This document shows, one piece after another, positions 9,556 through 17,713 of a DNA stretch of 64,000 nt. Source of the stretch: Streptomyces fuscichromogenes (GTDB lineage Bacteria; Actinomycetota; Actinomycetes; Streptomycetales; Streptomycetaceae). Positions within the stretch are counted from its first letter, which is position 1, and every line of letters starts with the position of its first letter. The notes beneath the pieces are model-generated. The model was not told the DNA's origin. It did no database searches and saw only the letters and a program-made list of their open reading frames with translations. The position numbers and the translations under genes are program-made. The stretch is taken from NCBI RefSeq assembly GCF_014645815.1, contig NZ_BMML01000010.1:302708-366707 (forward strand), given 5' to 3'.

Positions 9556-10158
9556 ATGGCCGGTTTCCGGAGTCTGGCGAGACAGGTCCGAGACCCACGG
9601 TGCGATCTGGCGCTACGGCGTTACTCGCTGCGCAAGTGCCTGGAGCGGTTCGCTCCTTACGGGCACCGCGCGACCTGGGACCATCTCTGCTCGCGGGCCG
9701 GGTTCGGTCCCGAGGACCGGTCCCCCGATCCGGTGCGTCTCGTGGGCGCGCTGGAGGAGCTGGAGGAGGCGCGGACGGTATGGCTCGCCTATGAGGGCGG
9801 GTTCGCCGAGCGCCGCAAGAAGGAGAAGCACGACGGGCTGCGCCGCCCGGGCAGCGTGGACGACTGGCACCGGCTGACCTGGGGCGGATTCGGAGTGGCC
9901 TGGTGCGACGACCCACGGGTCCATCCCGACGAACCACTCGCCGAGGTGCTGCGACGGCTGATCGCCGCCCTGGAGCGCGAGCCGGGCACGGCCTGCCCGG
10001 TCTGCGCCGGGGAGCGCCTCATCTGGAAGTACGACCTGGACCACGAGCCCTCCGCCGGTCCGGTCTGCACGGACTGCGGGATCCTGGTGCCGCGTCCGGT
10101 GCTCACCCCCGAGGCCCTGGCCTACGCCAGGCGCGGGCGGCTGCTCATGTCGGCCTGA
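9556..10158 (+). CDS. Hypothetical protein with C-terminal zinc ribbon
   Basis: 200 residues, not recognised as a named family. The N-terminal half is helical and charged, with RYSLRKCLERFAPYGHRATWDHLC. The C-terminal third has two paired cysteines (CPVC near residue 145 and CTDC near 170), a plausible four-Cys zinc ribbon. There is no signal or membrane segment. The ATG at 9556 follows a GGAGGTGCAGGGCG stretch. The gene ends just before a strong terminator at 10165-10192 and is convergent with the G1 peptidase. Nucleic-acid or protein binding by the ribbon is only a guess. Confidence 0.7.
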   Translation: MAGFRSLARQVRDPRCDLALRRYSLRKCLERFAPYGHRATWDHLCSRAGFGPEDRSPDPVRLVGALEELEEARTVWLAYEGGFAERRKKEKHDGLRRPGSVDDWHRLTWGGFGVAWCDDPRVHPDEPLAEVLRRLIAALEREPGTACPVCAGERLIWKYDLDHEPSAGPVCTDCGILVPRPVLTPEALAYARRGRLLMSA

Positions 10159-10164
10159 CCACGT

Positions 10165-10192
10165 GGGGGTGCGCCGGGGATGCCGCACCCCC
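10165..10192. terminator. Intrinsic terminator between convergent genes
   Basis: Perfect 9-bp stem GGGGGTGCG / CGCACCCCC with a 10-nt loop, starting 6 bp after the stop of the zinc-ribbon gene. It lacks a T tract, as is common in high-GC actinobacteria. Confidence 0.7.
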
Positions 10193-10401
10193 CAACTGTC
10201 AGGGCCCGTCCGGCGGTTCAGGCCGCAGATGCGGGACGTGGCACGCACTCCCCCCGACCTCCGGCCGGGAGGCGCCCCCGCCGCGCCGCCTCCCTCCCCC
10301 GCCTCGCGGCCGCACGTACCACGCCCCGCGTACGGACGCCGACAGGCCGCCGCCGGTTTCCCGCGACCCGATCCGCCGGACAGCCGCTCGGAAAGCGGTG
10401 G

Positions 10402-11208
10402 TCAGCTGGCCTTCCAGGTGTCCGCGAAGCTGCCGCCGGATATCGTGCCCGGCTGGGCGCGCACGGTGGAGCCGCTGCTCTTGGTCATCACGATCTCGGT
10501 CGGCGAGAAGCTGTCGAGGTTGGAGCCGTTCGCCTTCGCGCCCGTGAAGGTCACGGTGCCGAAGTTGGCGAGGCTCGCCACCGAACCGCCCACCTCGGGG
10601 GCCTCCGCGACGACCTCGGCGGAGGCGTTCTTGAAGCCGGAGGAGCCGGCGTGCGTGGTGGTCTTCGTCCAGCCCTGGGTGGAGTCCGTGAGGGTCATGG
10701 CGAAGGTGCTGCCGTTGTAGGTCACGGTGGCGGTGAACTTGTCGCCGCCCTTGACGGTGACCCCGGAGTAGGCACTCTCGGACGCGGGCAGCACCTCCCA
10801 CCAGGCGCCGTAGACGGCCGTGCCGTTGATGCAGTCGGCCTCGGTGCCGGTCTGCTCCAGCGCGGAGTTGCTGTAGCCGTCCAGGCCGACCCAGAACGAG
10901 GAGTACGTGGTGGCCGAGCCGCAGCTGACGGACGGCTGGGTCCAGGAGGAGGTCACCGAGGTGTAGGCGCCGGAGGAGCCGGTGGCGGCGTAGCCGGACC
11001 AGTTGGTGGAGGAGACGGTGGCGTTGGCCGTGCCGGGCCTCGACAGACCGCGCAGGGCGTGGCTCTCGTGGCTCGCGACGGCCCGGGTGAGCTGGGCGGG
11101 GGCGTGCGCGGTGAGGTGCGGGGCGGCGGCGAGCGCCGGGGTGGCGAGGGCGGCGCTGAGCGCGGCCGCGGTGGCGAGGACGATACTGGCGGAAGCTCTC
11201 GCTGACAT
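10402..11208 (-). CDS. Secreted G1-family glutamic endopeptidase (eqolisin-like, peptidase A4)
   Basis: 268 residues with an N-terminal signal peptide (cleavage near TPALA). The mature fold carries the family's signatures: STNWSGYAA, SSFWVGLDGYSNSALEQTGTEADC, AYGAWWEVLPA-like and AEVVAEAPE followed by FGTVTF. By comparison with scytalidoglutamic peptidase, Gln119 and Glu198 would be the catalytic Gln/Glu pair. It should cleave proteins outside the cell, best at acid pH if it behaves like the fungal enzymes. The region between it and the convergent upstream gene holds a terminator. Confidence 0.9.
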   Translation of the reverse strand: MSARASASIVLATAAALSAALATPALAAAPHLTAHAPAQLTRAVASHESHALRGLSRPGTANATVSSTNWSGYAATGSSGAYTSVTSSWTQPSVSCGSATTYSSFWVGLDGYSNSALEQTGTEADCINGTAVYGAWWEVLPASESAYSGVTVKGGDKFTATVTYNGSTFAMTLTDSTQGWTKTTTHAGSSGFKNASAEVVAEAPEVGGSVASLANFGTVTFTGAKANGSNLDSFSPTEIVMTKSSGSTVRAQPGTISGGSFADTWKAS

Positions 11209-11476
11209 GACTCTCCGTCACGGAAGGGAGTGGGGGACGCCTCCGGCGGTCCGGGCGATCTTCCACCGGGGACGACAGCAGCTTCCGCCCGCTCCATGAC
11301 CATGACAAGACCGTCAAGGGCGTTCAGTATTGCGGGATTTGACGCCGAAACGCGGCGGAAATTCGACAGGAGCCCAACAGGTTCACCCGAGTTCGATCAA
11401 ATATCGGGCAACACTGCTCCAACATCCCGGCAACGGGGTTCCGCCCCCGCGCACCCCCCGGCCAAGACTGGTGCAT

Positions 11477-12385
11477 GTGACATCCAGACCCGAGGGGCCG
11501 TTTCCCGAGGCGCTGCGGGCCGCCATCGCCGCCAGCGGACTGAGCCTCGACCGGATCCACCACCGGCTGCGGCGTCGGGGCACCCCGGTGGCAACGGCGA
11601 CGCTCAGCTCCTGGCAGTCCGGGCGTTACCGTCCCGAGCGCAAACAGTCACTGGCCGCGCTGGCCGCCCTGGAGGACGTCCTGCGGCTGCCGCCGGCCGC
11701 GCTGAGCGGCCTGCTCGGCCCGCCCCGCCCGCGCGGCCGCTGGCTGCCGCCGCCGCCCGGCCATCCCGGGCTGGCCGAGACCTGGTCGGAGCGCCGTGAC
11801 ATCAGCGCCGCCCTGGACACGATCGACACCCGCTGGGACGACAGCCTGACCCGGCTGAGCTGTCACAACCGCCTGGAGGTCGGCCCCGACCGCCGCCCGG
11901 CCTCGCTGGCCAGCCGCCGGCTGCTGCGCGCCGAGGCCGACGGCGCCGACCGCTGGATCGCGCTGTACCGGCTGGACTCCCCCGGGCCACCGCCCCGGAT
12001 CCGGCTCGCGCCGCCCGGCCGGCTCGGCCGGGTCGTCGAGATCCCGGAGGACGGTCTGGTGGCGGCGGAGCTGCTGTTCGACCACCCACTGGCCCGCGGG
12101 GAGACCGTGATCGTCGACTACACCCTCGAACACCGCGAACCCCGGCCGTACTCGCAGCGGTTGGAGACCGCCATCCATGTACCCATGCGGGAGCACCTGC
12201 TGGAGGTCCGCTTCGCCACCGAGGCGCTGCCGTCGGCCTGTTACTCCTTCCGCAGCACGGCGCTGGACGCCCGTCCGCGGGCCCACCCGCTGCGCCTGGA
12301 CACCGCGGGCTCGGTGCACGCGGTGGCGCTGGCCGCCGGCCCCTGCCGCTTCGGTATCCGCTGGGAGTGGCCCGCGACGCCATAG
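11477..12385 (+). CDS. XRE-like helix-turn-helix regulator, Streptomyces type
   Basis: About 302 residues. Residues 1-60 look like an XRE-type DNA-binding domain (FPEALRAAIAASGLSLDRIHHRLRRRGTPVATATLSSWQSGRYRPER). The rest (about 100-300) is a beta-rich unknown domain with RYRLDSP-like and DYTLEHRE segments, perhaps a sensor. Two nearby GTG codons (11471, 11477) are possible starts and neither has a clear ribosome site; 11477 is chosen because it sits closest to the conserved start of the HTH. Its target is unknown; it is upstream of and on the same strand as the RNA ligase, with a 102-bp gap. Confidence 0.65.
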   Translation: MTSRPEGPFPEALRAAIAASGLSLDRIHHRLRRRGTPVATATLSSWQSGRYRPERKQSLAALAALEDVLRLPPAALSGLLGPPRPRGRWLPPPPGHPGLAETWSERRDISAALDTIDTRWDDSLTRLSCHNRLEVGPDRRPASLASRRLLRAEADGADRWIALYRLDSPGPPPRIRLAPPGRLGRVVEIPEDGLVAAELLFDHPLARGETVIVDYTLEHREPRPYSQRLETAIHVPMREHLLEVRFATEALPSACYSFRSTALDARPRAHPLRLDTAGSVHAVALAAGPCRFGIRWEWPATP

Positions 12386-12422
12386 CAGCGGCTAATCCGC
12401 TGGTTCCACCCCTTTCCCGTCC

Positions 12423-12472
12423 GGAGAGTTGGGTCCGATGAAACCCAGCTGAGCAACCCATGCGTTCTCTCC
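12423..12472 (+). promoter_or_regulatory. Foldable leader upstream of the RNA ligase gene
   Basis: GGAGAG at 12423-12428 is complementary to CTCTCC at 12467-12472, and inside it TGGGT (12430-12434) can pair with ACCCA (12443-12447). This leaves the GAGGAG ribosome site of the ligase free just downstream. It could be a terminator of the XRE gene, a translational control element or a self-folded RNA substrate. No folding calculation was run. Confidence 0.4.
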
Positions 12473-12487
12473 GAGCGAGGAGTACCG

Positions 12488-13555
12488 ATGTCGACGCTGC
12501 GCGTCACCGCCGAAGTGCTGACCGTCCACGAACACCCCGACGCCGACGCGCTGGAGCTGGCCCAGGTGGGCCTGTACCGCGCGGTCGTCGCCAAGGGCGT
12601 GTACCGCACCGGCGAGACCGCCCTGTACATCCCCGAACAGGCCGTGCTGCCGGCCGCGCTGATCGAGGAACTGGGGCTGACCGGGCGGCTGGCGGGGAGC
12701 GACGCGGACCGGGTCAGGGCGGTGCGGCTGCGCGGTGAGCTGTCGCAGGGCATCGTGTGCCGGCCGAAGGCGCTGGCGGGCGTGGACCTGGCGCGCGCGG
12801 CGGCGGAGGGCACCGACTTCGCGGCGGTCCTCGGCATCACCAAGTGGGTGCCGCCGGTCCCGCCCACCATGGACGGGGACGTCGAGTCGGCACCCGGCCT
12901 GTTGTCCTGGGTCGACATCGAGAACATCCAGCGCTACCCCGGCATCTTCGAGCCCGGCGAACCGGTGGTCCTCACCGAGAAGCTGCACGGCTCGGCGTGC
13001 CTGCTCACGTATGCCGCCGACGAGGACCGGGTGTACGTCTCCTCCAAGGGCTTCGGCGCGAGGTCCCTGGCCCTCAAGGAGGATCCGCGCAACCTCTACT
13101 GGCGGGCGACACGCGGCCACGGCGTCGCCGAGGCGGCCCGGCGGCTCGCAGACCGGCTCGGCGCCCGCCGGGTCGGGATCTTCGGGGAGGTGTTCGGCGC
13201 GGGGGTCCAGGACCTGACCTACGGTGCCGACGGGCGACGGGAGTCGCTCGGGTACGCCGCGTTCGACGTGTCGGCGGAGATCGGCGGAGCGGTGCGGTGG
13301 CTGGCCGCGGCGGAGTTCCTTGAGGGCGAACTGCCGCTGGTGCCGACGTTGTTCGAGGGGCCGTACGACATCGACCGGGTGCTGGAGGTGGCGAGCGGCC
13401 GGGAGACCGTGTCCGGGCGCGGGCTGCACCTGCGGGAGGGCGTGGTGATCCGGCCGGTCATGGAGCGGTACAGCCCGGTGACCGGGGGGCGGGCCATCGC
13501 GAAGGCGGTGAGCCCGGCGTACCTGACACGAAAGGGCGGGACCGAGTTCGAGTAG
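12488..13555 (+). CDS. ATP-dependent RNA ligase, DraRnl (DRB0094) family
   Basis: 355 residues. The nucleotidyltransferase motifs are in order: motif I VLTEKLHGSA (Lys165 nucleophile), VYVSSKG, VGIFGEVFG (motif III region), LREGVVIRP (motif IV) and IAKAVSPAYL (motif V). The N-terminal 120 residues form the OB-like module seen in the Deinococcus radiodurans enzyme, which seals nicks with a 3'-OH on RNA. A role in RNA repair is therefore likely. The ATG follows GAGGAGTACCG. A foldable leader precedes it and a dispersed repeat follows it. No RNA-damaging toxin or Hen1/Pnkp partner is adjacent. Confidence 0.88.
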   Translation: MSTLRVTAEVLTVHEHPDADALELAQVGLYRAVVAKGVYRTGETALYIPEQAVLPAALIEELGLTGRLAGSDADRVRAVRLRGELSQGIVCRPKALAGVDLARAAAEGTDFAAVLGITKWVPPVPPTMDGDVESAPGLLSWVDIENIQRYPGIFEPGEPVVLTEKLHGSACLLTYAADEDRVYVSSKGFGARSLALKEDPRNLYWRATRGHGVAEAARRLADRLGARRVGIFGEVFGAGVQDLTYGADGRRESLGYAAFDVSAEIGGAVRWLAAAEFLEGELPLVPTLFEGPYDIDRVLEVASGRETVSGRGLHLREGVVIRPVMERYSPVTGGRAIAKAVSPAYLTRKGGTEFE

Positions 13556-13614
13556 GCGACGGGGGGGCGGGGGGCCCGCGGCTGAGGAGATGCGCCGGGT
13601 GCAGCGCCCCGTCA

Positions 13615-13643
13615 GGGGCGCGGGGAACTGCGCGACCAGCCCC
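13615..13643 (+). repeat. Dispersed intergenic repeat, family 1, copy B
   Basis: Same 29-bp element as at 3745, identical in its GGGGAACTGCGCGACCAG core. The similarity continues into the CCCGCACCC-type flank. It lies between the convergent RNA ligase and soxR genes. Confidence 0.85.
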
Positions 13644-13662
13644 CACCGGGCCCGCACCCCGC

Positions 13663-14127
13663 CTACGGCCGCCCGGCCTCCGGCAGGAGGCGCGAGCCCG
13701 CCAGGCGCCGGCCGATCGCGTCGTCGGGGTTGGACAGCACGCAGCTGCTCAAGGACAGGCATCCGCACCCGATGCAGTCCGTCAGATGGTCGCGCAGGCG
13801 GTTGAGCTGCCTGATGCGTTCGTCGAGTTCCGCGCGCCACGCCTCCGACAGACGCGCCCAGTCCTCCCGGGTCGGCGTCCGCTCCTCGGGAAGCTCCGCG
13901 AGGGCCTCGCGGATCGTCGCGAGGGGGATGCCGACCCGCTGCGCCGCCCGGACGAAGGCCACCCGGCGCAGCGTGTCGCGGGTGTAGCGGCGCTGGTTGC
14001 CGGCCGTCCGGCGGCTGCTGATGAGGCCCTTGGACTCGTAGAAGTGCAACGCGGAGACGGCGGCGCCGCTGCGCGCGGACAGCTGGCCCACACTCAGCTC
14101 GTGGATCTTCTCGGGAATCTGCGGCAC
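13663..14127 (-). CDS. soxR: Redox-sensitive MerR-family activator SoxR
   Basis: 154 residues from a GTG start at 14127 (MPQIPEKIHELSVGQLSARSG). It has a MerR winged HTH (residues 10-80), a dimerisation helix, and the diagnostic [2Fe-2S] cluster loop CIGCGCLSLSSC, with Cys at 118, 121, 123 and 129. In actinobacteria SoxR responds to redox-active secondary metabolites and activates a few oxidoreductase/transporter genes; none of those is evident next door. A longer start upstream would read through the divergent promoter, so it is rejected. The ribosome site is weak (GCGAG). Confidence 0.92.
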   Translation of the reverse strand: MPQIPEKIHELSVGQLSARSGAAVSALHFYESKGLISSRRTAGNQRRYTRDTLRRVAFVRAAQRVGIPLATIREALAELPEERTPTREDWARLSEAWRAELDERIRQLNRLRDHLTDCIGCGCLSLSSCVLSNPDDAIGRRLAGSRLLPEAGRP

Positions 14128-14164
14128 CTCGCAGAGACTACCCACCCGTACGGGCCGCGGTCCG

Positions 14165-14207
14165 TTGACAGAGGGCCCGCACCGGACCATGCTAAGCAGT
14201 TGCTTAG
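14165..14207 (+). promoter_or_regulatory. MaoC promoter with overlapping palindromic operator
   Basis: TTGACA at 14165-14170 and CATGCT at 14188-14193 form a promoter with 17-bp spacing. The perfect palindrome CTAAGCA-GT-TGCTTAG (14192-14207) overlaps its -10 end and start region, which is a typical repressor position. A close variant (CTGAGCG-AG-CGCTTAG) lies upstream of the TetR gene at 14726-15349, so that TetR is the likely binder. Confidence 0.65.
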
Positions 14208-14249
14208 ACAATGTACGCGTGATCCCGCGACCGCGAGAGGGCCGGCAAC

Positions 14250-14711
14250 ATGGCAGAACCGAGGATCTTCACCTCCCCCGACGAGCTGAAGGCGGCCGTG
14301 GGCGAGCAGCTGGGCCACAGCGACTGGCTGGAGGTCGACCAGAAGCGGATCGACCTGTTCGCGGAGGCGACCGGCGACCACCAGTGGATCCACGTGGACC
14401 CGGAGAAGGCGGCCGCCGGCCCGTTCGGCACGACCATCGCGCACGGCTACCTGACCCTGTCGCTGCTCCCGCTCTTCGGCCCCCAGCTGATCAAGGTCGA
14501 GGGCGTGCGGATGGGCGTGAACTACGGCACCAACAAGGTCCGTTTCCCCTCGCCCGTCCCGGTCGGCTCCCGGCTGCGCGCCACCGCGAGGATCACCGGC
14601 GCGGAGGACGTCCCGGGCGGGGTCCAGGTGACCGTCGCCTTCAGCGTGGAGCGCGAGGGCGGCGACAAGCCGGTCTGCGTCGCGGAGTCGGTGTCCCGGT
14701 ACTACCTCTGA
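14250..14711 (+). CDS. MaoC-like (R)-specific enoyl-CoA hydratase/dehydratase
   Basis: 153 residues forming one hot-dog domain. The hydratase-2 motif FAEATGDHQWIHVDPEKAAAGPFGTTIAHGYLTLSL holds the catalytic Asp43/His48 pair. It should hydrate or dehydrate a 2-enoyl-CoA thioester in the cytoplasm. The start follows an AGAGGG-like ribosome site. The gene is expressed from its own promoter with a palindromic operator and faces the convergent TetR regulator, 14 bp away at the 3' end. A separate role from beta-oxidation, such as detoxifying acyl-CoAs, is possible. Confidence 0.9.
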   Translation: MAEPRIFTSPDELKAAVGEQLGHSDWLEVDQKRIDLFAEATGDHQWIHVDPEKAAAGPFGTTIAHGYLTLSLLPLFGPQLIKVEGVRMGVNYGTNKVRFPSPVPVGSRLRATARITGAEDVPGGVQVTVAFSVEREGGDKPVCVAESVSRYYL

Positions 14712-14725
14712 GGGCGGCGGGGCGG

Positions 14726-15349
14726 CTACCCGGCCCCGACCATCCGCAGCACGAGGTCGGCGTAGAGCGCGCCGACCTCCTCGGGGGTCCGGGGGCCGTG
14801 CACGTTGAACCAGCGGGCCACGTCGATGGAGAGCGACAGCACCGCGAGGGTGGTGCCGTGGATGTCGATGACGTCGAACTCACCGGACTCGACGCCCTCC
14901 TGGATGATCCCGCGGACCTCGGCGTCGACCTGGCGGCGCAGGTCGAGGATCTCGGCACGGGCGTCGGGCCCGAGGGCGTCGAGTTCGTACTGGACGACCC
15001 GGGCGGTGGTACGCCGGCCCGCGTGCCAGCGGACGAACGAGCTGACGGCGTCGGCGAGCCGCTCGGTGGCGGTGCCCTCGCGCCGGGCGGCCGTCTGGAG
15101 GATCTCCAGGGCCCGGTCGTGACCGATGCGGCTGATCCGGTGGAGCAGCTCCTCCTTGGTCTTGTAGTGGATGTAGAGCGCGGCGGGGCTCATGCCGGCC
15201 CGCCCCGCGATGTCGCGGGTGGTGGTGGCGTGGTAGCCACGCTCGGCGAAGGCCTCCACGGCGGCGACCAGCAGTCGCCGGGCCGCGTCAGGGGTGACCT
15301 CTTCCCACGGCTCGACCTCGCCGCCGGTCGTCTCCTCCGCCGTACTCAT
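14726..15349 (-). CDS. TetR family regulator, probable repressor of the MaoC gene
   Basis: 207 residues. The HTH is at about 25-70 (AVEAFAERGYHATTTRDIAGRAGMSPAALYIHYKTKEELL). The C-terminal half has RRTTARVVQYELDAL and EVGALYADLVLRM, typical of actinobacterial acyl-CoA-metabolism TetRs. A near-palindrome at 15397-15412, 48 bp upstream of its start, matches the site in the MaoC promoter, which suggests autoregulation plus control of MaoC. It is convergent with MaoC. Confidence 0.88.
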   Translation of the reverse strand: MSTAEETTGGEVEPWEEVTPDAARRLLVAAVEAFAERGYHATTTRDIAGRAGMSPAALYIHYKTKEELLHRISRIGHDRALEILQTAARREGTATERLADAVSSFVRWHAGRRTTARVVQYELDALGPDARAEILDLRRQVDAEVRGIIQEGVESGEFDVIDIHGTTLAVLSLSIDVARWFNVHGPRTPEEVGALYADLVLRMVGAG

Positions 15350-15396
15350 CGCTCGCTCGCCCCTCTCGATACCGGAGCACCACCATACCGCCGAAG

Positions 15397-15412
15397 CTGA
15401 GCGAGCGCTTAG
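15397..15412. promoter_or_regulatory. Putative autoregulatory TetR operator
   Basis: CTGAGCGAGCGCTTAG is a 16-bp inverted repeat (6 of 7 arm positions match) with the same CTnAGC..GCTTAG ends and spacing as the operator at 14192-14207. It lies 48 bp upstream of the TetR start codon. Confidence 0.6.
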
Positions 15413-15441
15413 TGTGCCCGCTCAGAGCTTTTCCGGGGTTT

Positions 15442-15729
15442 TCAGAGCTTCTCGAAGGGGTCGTGCTCGGCGAGCAGCTTCTCCAGCCTGGCCTGGTCGA
15501 CACGGCTCACGATCTGCCCGGCCTCCTGGCGGTCGCGGATCACCTTCGCGAGCGTGAAGGCGGAGGTGACGAGGTAGAGCACCGCGATGCCCAGGAAGGC
15601 ACGGACCCAGGCGTCGGCGTGCAACCGGAAGATGCCGATGACGGTGGCCGTCATGGCGATGCCGAAGGAGGCGACGGCCTGGCCGTAGAAGGCGGCCGTG
15701 TTCTGCTGTCTTACTGGCGTGTCACTCAT
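15442..15729 (-). CDS. YiaA/YiaB-type two-helix membrane protein
   Basis: 95 residues. Two hydrophobic segments (about 15-35 and 42-62, GQAVASFGIAMTATVIGIFRL and WVRAFLGIAVLYLVTSAFTLA) followed by a charged tail ending RLEKLLAEHDPFEKL match the YiaAB family of small inner-membrane proteins, whose function is unknown. The ATG at 15729 gives the usual compact N-terminus before the first helix; an upstream ATG at 15762 adds 11 unlikely residues. It lies between a TetR and an acyl-CoA dehydrogenase on the same strand. Confidence 0.8.
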   Translation of the reverse strand: MSDTPVRQQNTAAFYGQAVASFGIAMTATVIGIFRLHADAWVRAFLGIAVLYLVTSAFTLAKVIRDRQEAGQIVSRVDQARLEKLLAEHDPFEKL

Positions 15730-15787
15730 GGACCGAGCATCGGCGAACGTGGCCCGCGCCACATCCGCCGGGGTACTCAGGACGTAC

Positions 15788-16942
15788 TCAGAACGCCGAG
15801 ACGCCCGTCAGCGCCCGCCCGATGAGCAGCTTCTGGATCTGGCTGGTGCCCTCGTAGAGGGTCATCACGCGGGCGTCGCGCAGGAGTTTGCCGGCCGGGT
15901 ACTCGTCGATGTAGCCGTAACCGCCGAAGACCTGGAGGGCGTTGTTGGCGGCGCGCACGGCGGCCTCGGAGGCGAAGAGCTTGGCCTTGGAGGACTCGGT
16001 GGCGAACGGCAGCCCCCGGTCGATCAGATCGGCGACCCGCCAGGTCAGCAGCCGGGCCGCGTCCACGTCCACGGCGATGTCGCTGATCAGCTCCTGGACG
16101 AGCTGGTGCCCGGCGATCGGTGTGCCGAACTGCTCGCGCTCCCCGGCGTACCCCACGGCCGCGTCCAGCGCGGCCTGCGCTATGCCGACACACCCGGCGG
16201 CGACCGACATCCGCCCCTTGGCCAGCGCCGACATGGCCACCGAGAAGCCCTTGCCCTCCGGGCCGAGCATCGCGGCGGCCGGAACCCGGACGTCCTCCAG
16301 GACGACTTCGGCGGTGGCCTGGCCGCGCAGGCCGAGCTTGCCGTGCAGGGGGCGGCGGGTGAGGCCGGGGGTGTCGGCCGGCACCAGGAAGGCGGAGACG
16401 CCCCGGTGGCCGGGGTCGCCGGTGGAGCGGGCGAAGAGCAGGACGACGTCGGCCCAGGTGCCGTTGGTGATGAACATCTTGGTGCCGTTGACCACGTAGT
16501 CGTCGCCGTCGCGAACGGCACGGGTGGTCAGGTTGCCCGCGTCGGAGCCGGTGCCGGGCTCGGTGAGACCGAAGCAGCCGACGTACCCGCCGGAGGTGAG
16601 CCCCGGCAGCCAGCGCCGTTTCTGCGCCTCGGTGCCCCAGGCGGCGATCGACTTGGCCACCAGCCCGAGGGAGACCGACACGATCCCGCGGACCGAGGAG
16701 TCCCCGCGGCCCAGCTCCTCGGTCACCAGGCAGTAGGCGAGATGGTCGCCGCCCGAGCCGCCGTACTCCTCGTCGATGGTCAGCCCCAGGAAGCCGACCT
16801 CGCCGAGCTTCTTCACGATGCCCCGGTCGACCTCCTCGGCACGGTCCCAGGCGATCACGTTCGGGGCGATCTCGCGTTCGACGAAGTCCCGGGCGAGCTG
16901 CCGTACGGCGGTCTGCTCCTCGCTGAGTCCCAGGTTCACCAT
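15788..16942 (-). CDS. Acyl-CoA dehydrogenase
   Basis: 384 residues, the normal length for a four-helix/beta/four-helix flavin-dependent acyl-CoA dehydrogenase. The signatures CFGLTEPGTGSDAGNLTTRA (FAD loop) and QVFGGYGYIDEYPAGKLLRDARVMTLYEGTSQIQ carry the catalytic Glu in YEGTS. It forms trans-2-enoyl-CoA and passes electrons to ETF. The start follows GGGGGTGGTCAC. A 19-bp palindrome just upstream (16959-16977) is shared with the divergent TetR gene and recurs before the aldehyde dehydrogenase operon. Confidence 0.93.
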   Translation of the reverse strand: MVNLGLSEEQTAVRQLARDFVEREIAPNVIAWDRAEEVDRGIVKKLGEVGFLGLTIDEEYGGSGGDHLAYCLVTEELGRGDSSVRGIVSVSLGLVAKSIAAWGTEAQKRRWLPGLTSGGYVGCFGLTEPGTGSDAGNLTTRAVRDGDDYVVNGTKMFITNGTWADVVLLFARSTGDPGHRGVSAFLVPADTPGLTRRPLHGKLGLRGQATAEVVLEDVRVPAAAMLGPEGKGFSVAMSALAKGRMSVAAGCVGIAQAALDAAVGYAGEREQFGTPIAGHQLVQELISDIAVDVDAARLLTWRVADLIDRGLPFATESSKAKLFASEAAVRAANNALQVFGGYGYIDEYPAGKLLRDARVMTLYEGTSQIQKLLIGRALTGVSAF

Positions 16943-16958
16943 GTGACCACCCCCGTTT

Positions 16959-16977
16959 AAATTAGCACTGCTAGTTT
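16959..16977. promoter_or_regulatory. Palindromic TetR operator between acyl-CoA dehydrogenase and TetR
   Basis: AAATTAGCA-C-TGCTAGTTT: 9-bp arms with 8 of 9 matching, or 9 of 10 counting the outer T/A pair. It sits 16 bp upstream of the acyl-CoA dehydrogenase start and 26 bp upstream of the TetR start, so it can cover both promoters. A second copy lies at 21308-21326. Confidence 0.75.
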
Positions 16978-17003
16978 ATTGCCGCAGCCCTACTATGTGC
17001 GCC

Positions 17004-17654
17004 ATGGCCCGACCGCGCAAGCCCCTCCTCAGCACCGACCGGATCGTCCGGGCGGCACGGGAACTCGTGGACGCGGAGGGACTGGCGGCCGTGTCGACCC
17101 GTCGGCTCGCGGCCGAGCTGGGGGTGAGCGGGCCCTCGCTGTACAACCACTTCCGCACCAAGGACGAGATCCTGGAGGCGGTCGCGGACTCGGTCAGCGC
17201 ACAGGTCGACCTGTCGATGTTCGAGGGCGGCGACCGCCGGGACTGGCGGACCGCGCTGCACGACTGGGCGGTGTCGTACCGGACGGCACTGCGGGACCAC
17301 CCGAACATCGTCCCGGTCCTCGCCCGGGGCCCCGGCCGCCGCCCGGCCGGACTCCGGCTCGCCGACGCGGTCTACGGCGCGATGGTGGACGCGGGCTGGC
17401 CGCCGGCCCAGGCGACGTCGATCGGGGCGCTGATGCGGTACTTCATCATGGGCTCGGCGCTGGGCTCGTTCGCCGGGGGCTTCGTGGACGACGCGGGCGC
17501 CTACGACCCGGCCGACTATCCGCACCTGGGTCAGGCGCATCTCCTCTCGGAACGCCAGGAGAAGATCGACGAGCGGGCGTTCGAGACGGGGTTGCGGGCG
17601 TTGCTGGACGGGTTGAGCGAACAGCTGGCGCAGGTGAAGGGGACAGCGGGGTAG
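17004..17654 (+). CDS. TetR family regulator of the acyl-CoA/aldehyde dehydrogenase genes
   Basis: 216 residues. The HTH is at 14-58 (RAARELVDAEGLAAVSTRRLAAELGVSGPSLYNHFRTKDEIL), followed by a TetR-class C-terminal domain (DWAVSYRTALRDHPNIVPVLARGPG, ALMRYFIMGSALGSFAGGF). It is divergent from the acyl-CoA dehydrogenase across the palindrome at 16959-16977, the usual arrangement for local repression. ATG 16995 is a possible start 3 codons earlier; neither start has a clear ribosome site, and leaderless or near-leaderless translation is possible. Confidence 0.9.
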   Translation: MARPRKPLLSTDRIVRAARELVDAEGLAAVSTRRLAAELGVSGPSLYNHFRTKDEILEAVADSVSAQVDLSMFEGGDRRDWRTALHDWAVSYRTALRDHPNIVPVLARGPGRRPAGLRLADAVYGAMVDAGWPPAQATSIGALMRYFIMGSALGSFAGGFVDDAGAYDPADYPHLGQAHLLSERQEKIDERAFETGLRALLDGLSEQLAQVKGTAG

Positions 17655-17684
17655 GGGCGGCGCGTTGTCGGCCGCGGGCCGGTG

Positions 17685-17713
17685 GGGGTTGCTCGCGCAG
17701 TTCCCCGCGCCCC
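17685..17713 (-). repeat. Dispersed intergenic repeat, family 1, copy C (inverted)
   Basis: Reverse-complement copy of the 29-bp family-1 element with two changes in the first third. It lies between the end of the TetR gene and the start of the DMT permease, both on the + strand. Confidence 0.8.
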
